From Gemmatimonadota bacterium (GTDB taxonomy: Bacteria; Gemmatimonadota; Gemmatimonadetes; Longimicrobiales; Gaopeijiaceae): a DNA stretch of 64,000 nucleotides. Made by a program: the position numbers and the translations under genes. Under the pieces are notes generated by a model, which searched no databases, was not told the origin of the DNA, and saw only the letters and a list, made by a program, of their open reading frames with translations. The stretch lies in assembly GCA_022563405.1 (NCBI GenBank), contig JADFNK010000005.1, positions 1 through 64,000 on the forward strand, in the 5' to 3' direction. Of this stretch, positions 60,484 to 64,000 are shown piece by piece (the first letter of the stretch is position 1; every line of letters starts with the position of its first letter).

Positions 60484-61691
60484 CCGCTCCTCCTAAGGTC
60501 GTCTCCCTCTACGTCGTCTCCCGTCGCGGTGTCTGCGCCTGCGCTGTCTCCGTTGCCCCTCTCGGCTCGCCACTCGTTGACCAGTTGGACGACTCGCTCC
60601 ACCTCCCAGTCCAAGAGGTACGCGTGGATCGGCAGGGAGACCTCCTCCTCCGTCAGCGCCCGGGCCCGCTCGACCGTCCCGATGACCTCGTGTGGACCCG
60701 ACGAGAGCGCGGGCTGAGAGGGGATCAAAGTGGGATAGTGGACCGCCGTCGGCACTCCGCCCGCTTCGAGATGAGCGCGAAACGCCGCCCTCCCATCCTC
60801 GGGCACACGCACGGGGAAAAGGTGCCAGGAGGATTGGAAGCCACGGCTCGCCGGAACGGGCCTGACGTCCGGGTTCGATATCCCCTCGAGATAACGGCCC
60901 GCGACCTCCGCTCGGCGCGTGTTCCACTCTTCCAACCGGGGGAGGAACACGTCCTCGAGCACAGCGGCGTGGAGCTCATCGAGACGGCTGTTCATCCCGA
61001 TGTGGAGGTGCTCGAACTTCGCGCCCTGCCCGTAGTCCCGGAGTTGGCCGGCCAGCTCGGCGACTTCCGGGTCATCCGTAACGAGCGCGCCGCCGTCACC
61101 CAGAGCCCCGAGGTTCTTGGTCGGGTAGAAGCTGAGCGTCGCGACCAGCCCCACCGACCCAGCCGGCCTCCCATCATGCGCCGCACCCAACGCCTGGGCA
61201 CAGTCCTCGATCACGGGGATCCCGTGTCGGCTCTGGATGTCCGTGAGGCGTCCGATGTCGAGACAGCGTCCGTAGAGATGGACCGGCACCAGGAAGCGGA
61301 TCTCGGAGTCGTGTTCGAGTGCCTGATCCGCGAGGTCCAAGTCGAGGAGCCCGAACTCGTCGGTATCCACGAAGACTGGGCGCCCGCCGGCTCTCACGAT
61401 TGCCAGGGTGGTCGCGAACGCGCTGAGCGGCGTGGTCAGGACCTTGTCTCCGGGCCGCAGGCCCAGAACACGGAGGGCCAGCTCGATGGCGTCCAGGCCA
61501 CTCGCACATCCGACCGCATGGGTGCGGCCGCAGTAGCCAGCGATCTTCTCCTCGAAGCGACGAACCCGCTCTCCCAGTATGTACCAGCCGCTCTCGCCGA
61601 CGGCTGCGACGGCGTTCAACACGTCGGACCGCGTGTCCTCCCACTGGCGAATGAAAGGGCTGGACGACACCGGCTGCTGGGAATCAGACAT
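60480..61691 (-). CDS. DegT/DnrJ/EryC1/StrS sugar aminotransferase
   Basis: HAVGCASGLDAIELALRVLGLRPGDKVLTTPLSAFATTLAIVRAGGRPVFVD, FYPTKNLGALGDGGALVT. Confidence 0.93.
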   Translation of the reverse strand: MSDSQQPVSSSPFIRQWEDTRSDVLNAVAAVGESGWYILGERVRRFEEKIAGYCGRTHAVGCASGLDAIELALRVLGLRPGDKVLTTPLSAFATTLAIVRAGGRPVFVDTDEFGLLDLDLADQALEHDSEIRFLVPVHLYGRCLDIGRLTDIQSRHGIPVIEDCAQALGAAHDGRPAGSVGLVATLSFYPTKNLGALGDGGALVTDDPEVAELAGQLRDYGQGAKFEHLHIGMNSRLDELHAAVLEDVFLPRLEEWNTRRAEVAGRYLEGISNPDVRPVPASRGFQSSWHLFPVRVPEDGRAAFRAHLEAGGVPTAVHYPTLIPSQPALSSGPHEVIGTVERARALTEEEVSLPIHAYLLDWEVERVVQLVNEWRAERGNGDSAGADTATGDDVEGDDLRRSG

Positions 61692-61760
61692 GGAACTAAG
61701 CTACTACGGCAGCGGTGAGGAAGGCGATGATACTTTTCGAGCTGTCCTCGGGGGTCTCGA

Positions 61761-62612
61761 TCACATAGAAGCACGCGCCAGCGCCTTGTCGAGCCTGTCC
61801 TGCACGCGCCGGTGGCCCAAGTTGCTGATGTAGACCTTTTCCGCGCCGGCAGCACGCAGGGCCTCCAACGTCCTCCCCAAAACCTCTCCAGGCGAGGCAC
61901 CCGCGGCGAATTCGCGGGTCAATTCCTCCGCCGGAACGGGGAAAAACTCCCCCAGCCGCCCGAGCGTTTTGGGTTGGGCACTCCAGTAGTAAAAGATGCC
62001 GAATATTCCCGGCGTGGAGACACCCCGGCGATCGCACTCCTCGAGGAACGACTCCACCCGACCCGCGCTGTGGTGGGATACGACCTGCGTGAGGTAGAAT
62101 TCGGCTGTGAAATCGTCCGAGCCGATGTACTCGACCTGTTTGCGCACGTCGCGATGCGGGTTCGCCCAACCCCCCAGAGACAACCCAGGTTGCCGCTCGC
62201 GAATCCGCTGCCTGAGCATGTAGGAGTGTGGAACGCAGCGGGGCGGACCCGTCGAGACGTCTCCACCCACCACCGTCAGCGCCTCGAACCCAAGGGACTG
62301 AGCACGGTCGGCGTATATGAGGCAATGCTCTATCGTGTGCTTACACGTGAGAAACGGAACGAGTCGCGAGAGCGGCACATCCGAGCCGACGTTGGCCGCA
62401 AGATGCCCGAGATTCTCCTCCTCCCGCAGTCCGACCGCATCATCCGTCAGGAAAACGAAGGTGTCCTTGAGCGTGAGGTGGCGGATGGAGTGGTTGAGGT
62501 CGATCCAGCTGTCCATACCCTCGGCGGCGGACAGCCCACGGCGTGGTGGCCGAAGCTCCACCGTGATGAGTGGCCCCGGACGCCGCAGACGCTCCACCAG
62601 CGCCGCGGTCAT
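61761..62612 (-). CDS. Methylenetetrahydrofolate reductase-like (MTHFR TIM barrel), second copy
   Basis: TVELRPPRRGLSAAEGMDSWIDLNHSIRHL, ALTVVGGDVSTGPPRCVPHSY, LGGWANPHRDVRKQVEYI. Confidence 0.75.
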   Translation of the reverse strand: MTAALVERLRRPGPLITVELRPPRRGLSAAEGMDSWIDLNHSIRHLTLKDTFVFLTDDAVGLREEENLGHLAANVGSDVPLSRLVPFLTCKHTIEHCLIYADRAQSLGFEALTVVGGDVSTGPPRCVPHSYMLRQRIRERQPGLSLGGWANPHRDVRKQVEYIGSDDFTAEFYLTQVVSHHSAGRVESFLEECDRRGVSTPGIFGIFYYWSAQPKTLGRLGEFFPVPAEELTREFAAGASPGEVLGRTLEALRAAGAEKVYISNLGHRRVQDRLDKALARASM

Positions 62613-63967
62613 CCCTGCCCTCCCACAAGACCCCCGAGCTCGTCGGGGGACACGGGTAATGCTGCCGTCAACACCTCATGTCCTTCGGCCGTCACGACCA
62701 CAACGTCTTCGATCCGGATCCCGATCCCCACATAGTCATCCATGACCGCGGAACCCTCGACTTCGTCCGAAACCCCGAGACCCTCGAGCGGGTCTTGGAA
62801 GTACAGCCCCGGCTCCACGCTCAAGACCATTCCCCGCTCCAACACCCGGGACACACCGGCGTGGGCGTAGTCACCGACATCGTGCACGTCGAGTCCGAGC
62901 CAGTGTGATGTCTGATGGGGAAAGAACTGCTTGTAGGCCTCGGTATCGATCACGTCCGCCTTGCTCCCTGCGAGAACGCCGAGATCGAGGAGCCCGTCGA
63001 TGAACACGTCTCGCGCCGTGTGATGGATCGACTCTACCGTCACACCGGGGTGAATACCTTCGATGGCCCGATCGTGCGCCTCCAGCACCAGATCATAGAT
63101 GACTCGCTGGGGCGCCGTGAACGATCCGGATACCGGGAACGTACGGGTGACGTCGCACACGTAGAGGTCCGTCTCGGCACCGGCGTCCACGAGGACCAGG
63201 TCCCCGTCACACAGGCTGCGGTTGTTCTCCACGTAATGAAGCACGCACGCGTTCGCGCCCGAGCCCACGATCGTGGGATAGGCGGGGCCCCCAGCCCCTT
63301 TTCGACGAAAAGCCCCGTCGAGGATCCCCTCGAGCTCCCACTCGCCCGCCCCGGGGCGCACGGCGCCGAGCATCTCGGTAAACGCCTCGACCGTAACGGA
63401 GGCAGCCCACCGCATGCGCTCGAGCTCGTCCGGGTGTTTCGTGAGCCGTTGTGGATCCAGCAACCGCCCGGGATCGATGATCCCGTAAGGCCCAACGCCC
63501 TTCCTGGCACCTCGCAGCCGGGCAGCCTGGAGAGCCTCCATCACCAAGCTCTGAAGAGGAGATTCGGCCCCAATCCGGAAGTACATACCCTCGGCTTCCG
63601 CGAGCAATTTGGGAAGGTGCTCGGAAAGCAGGTCGTTACCATAGGTCGTATCGGCACCGAATATCTCCTGTGCCCGCTCCGGCCCGAACCTCTCTCCGCT
63701 CCAGCGCTCTTCCTCGGGACTCCTGACCCGTACGAAGAGTACGAAGTCGCCGTCTTCACCACCGGGACGAAGCACGGCCACGGCCCCAGGCTCCGTCACT
63801 CCGGTGAGATAGAAGAGATCGCGGTCCGGCCTGTGTCGGCCCCCGGAAGCGTCCGGGTCGGAGCACAACACCAGAGCGGAACCGTCCAGATCCGCCAGCA
63901 CGCGCTTGCGCCGCGCGGCGAAAATGTCGGGTGAAAACCCCCGCATCGGATCAGGACCGTTCTTCAC
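62609..63967 (-). CDS. pepP: Xaa-Pro aminopeptidase (M24B, PepP-like)
   Basis: DLFYLTGVTEPGAVAVL, LVLVDAGAETDLYVCDVTRTFPVSG, FPHQTSHWLGLDVHDVG, MVLSVEPGLYF. Confidence 0.93.
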   Translation of the reverse strand: MKNGPDPMRGFSPDIFAARRKRVLADLDGSALVLCSDPDASGGRHRPDRDLFYLTGVTEPGAVAVLRPGGEDGDFVLFVRVRSPEEERWSGERFGPERAQEIFGADTTYGNDLLSEHLPKLLAEAEGMYFRIGAESPLQSLVMEALQAARLRGARKGVGPYGIIDPGRLLDPQRLTKHPDELERMRWAASVTVEAFTEMLGAVRPGAGEWELEGILDGAFRRKGAGGPAYPTIVGSGANACVLHYVENNRSLCDGDLVLVDAGAETDLYVCDVTRTFPVSGSFTAPQRVIYDLVLEAHDRAIEGIHPGVTVESIHHTARDVFIDGLLDLGVLAGSKADVIDTEAYKQFFPHQTSHWLGLDVHDVGDYAHAGVSRVLERGMVLSVEPGLYFQDPLEGLGVSDEVEGSAVMDDYVGIGIRIEDVVVVTAEGHEVLTAALPVSPDELGGLVGGQG

Positions 63968-64000
63968 GCCTCGTCTCCACGGTGGAATTCACCCCTCGGA

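Overview
GC-rich chromosomal window, almost all coding and mostly on the minus strand. Gene content and style suggest Gemmatimonadota or a near relative; this is inference only, as there is no rRNA here. The backbone is a dispersed but nearly complete type IVa pilus gene set: pilQ, pilP, pilN, pilM and pilO; four minor pseudopilins; a tandem pair of major pilins; pilC, pilT and pilB; and two PilS/PilR-like sensor/sigma-54 regulator pairs. Around it lie housekeeping genes (xerC, trmFO, topA, aroK, aroC, sodA-type SOD, dinB, HIT, lptF/lptG, dapF, metH, Hcy-methyltransferase/MTHFR fusion, a second MTHFR, pepP), a 2015-aa SprA-like outer-membrane protein and a sugar-nucleotide/glycosyltransferase group. 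The most interesting signals are: (1) a pil locus that looks like the remains of a tandem duplication followed by complementary deletions, with duplicated promoters, a 16-codon pilN remnant before pilO and a pilO remnant fused to the start of pilP; (2) a TMTC-like GT-C/TPR protein plus a polyprenyl-phosphate-sugar-synthase-like GT2 beside the pilins, a candidate pilin glycosylation module; (3) a receiver domain fused to a PIG-L-like domain with a degraded metal site at the left edge, absent from the ORF track; (4) a frameshifted acetyltransferase/cupin (WxcM-like) gene; (5) a recurrent intergenic GAAGGCTRTTGAAG hairpin motif and several regulatory repeats. No tRNA, rRNA, CRISPR or transposase was recognised.
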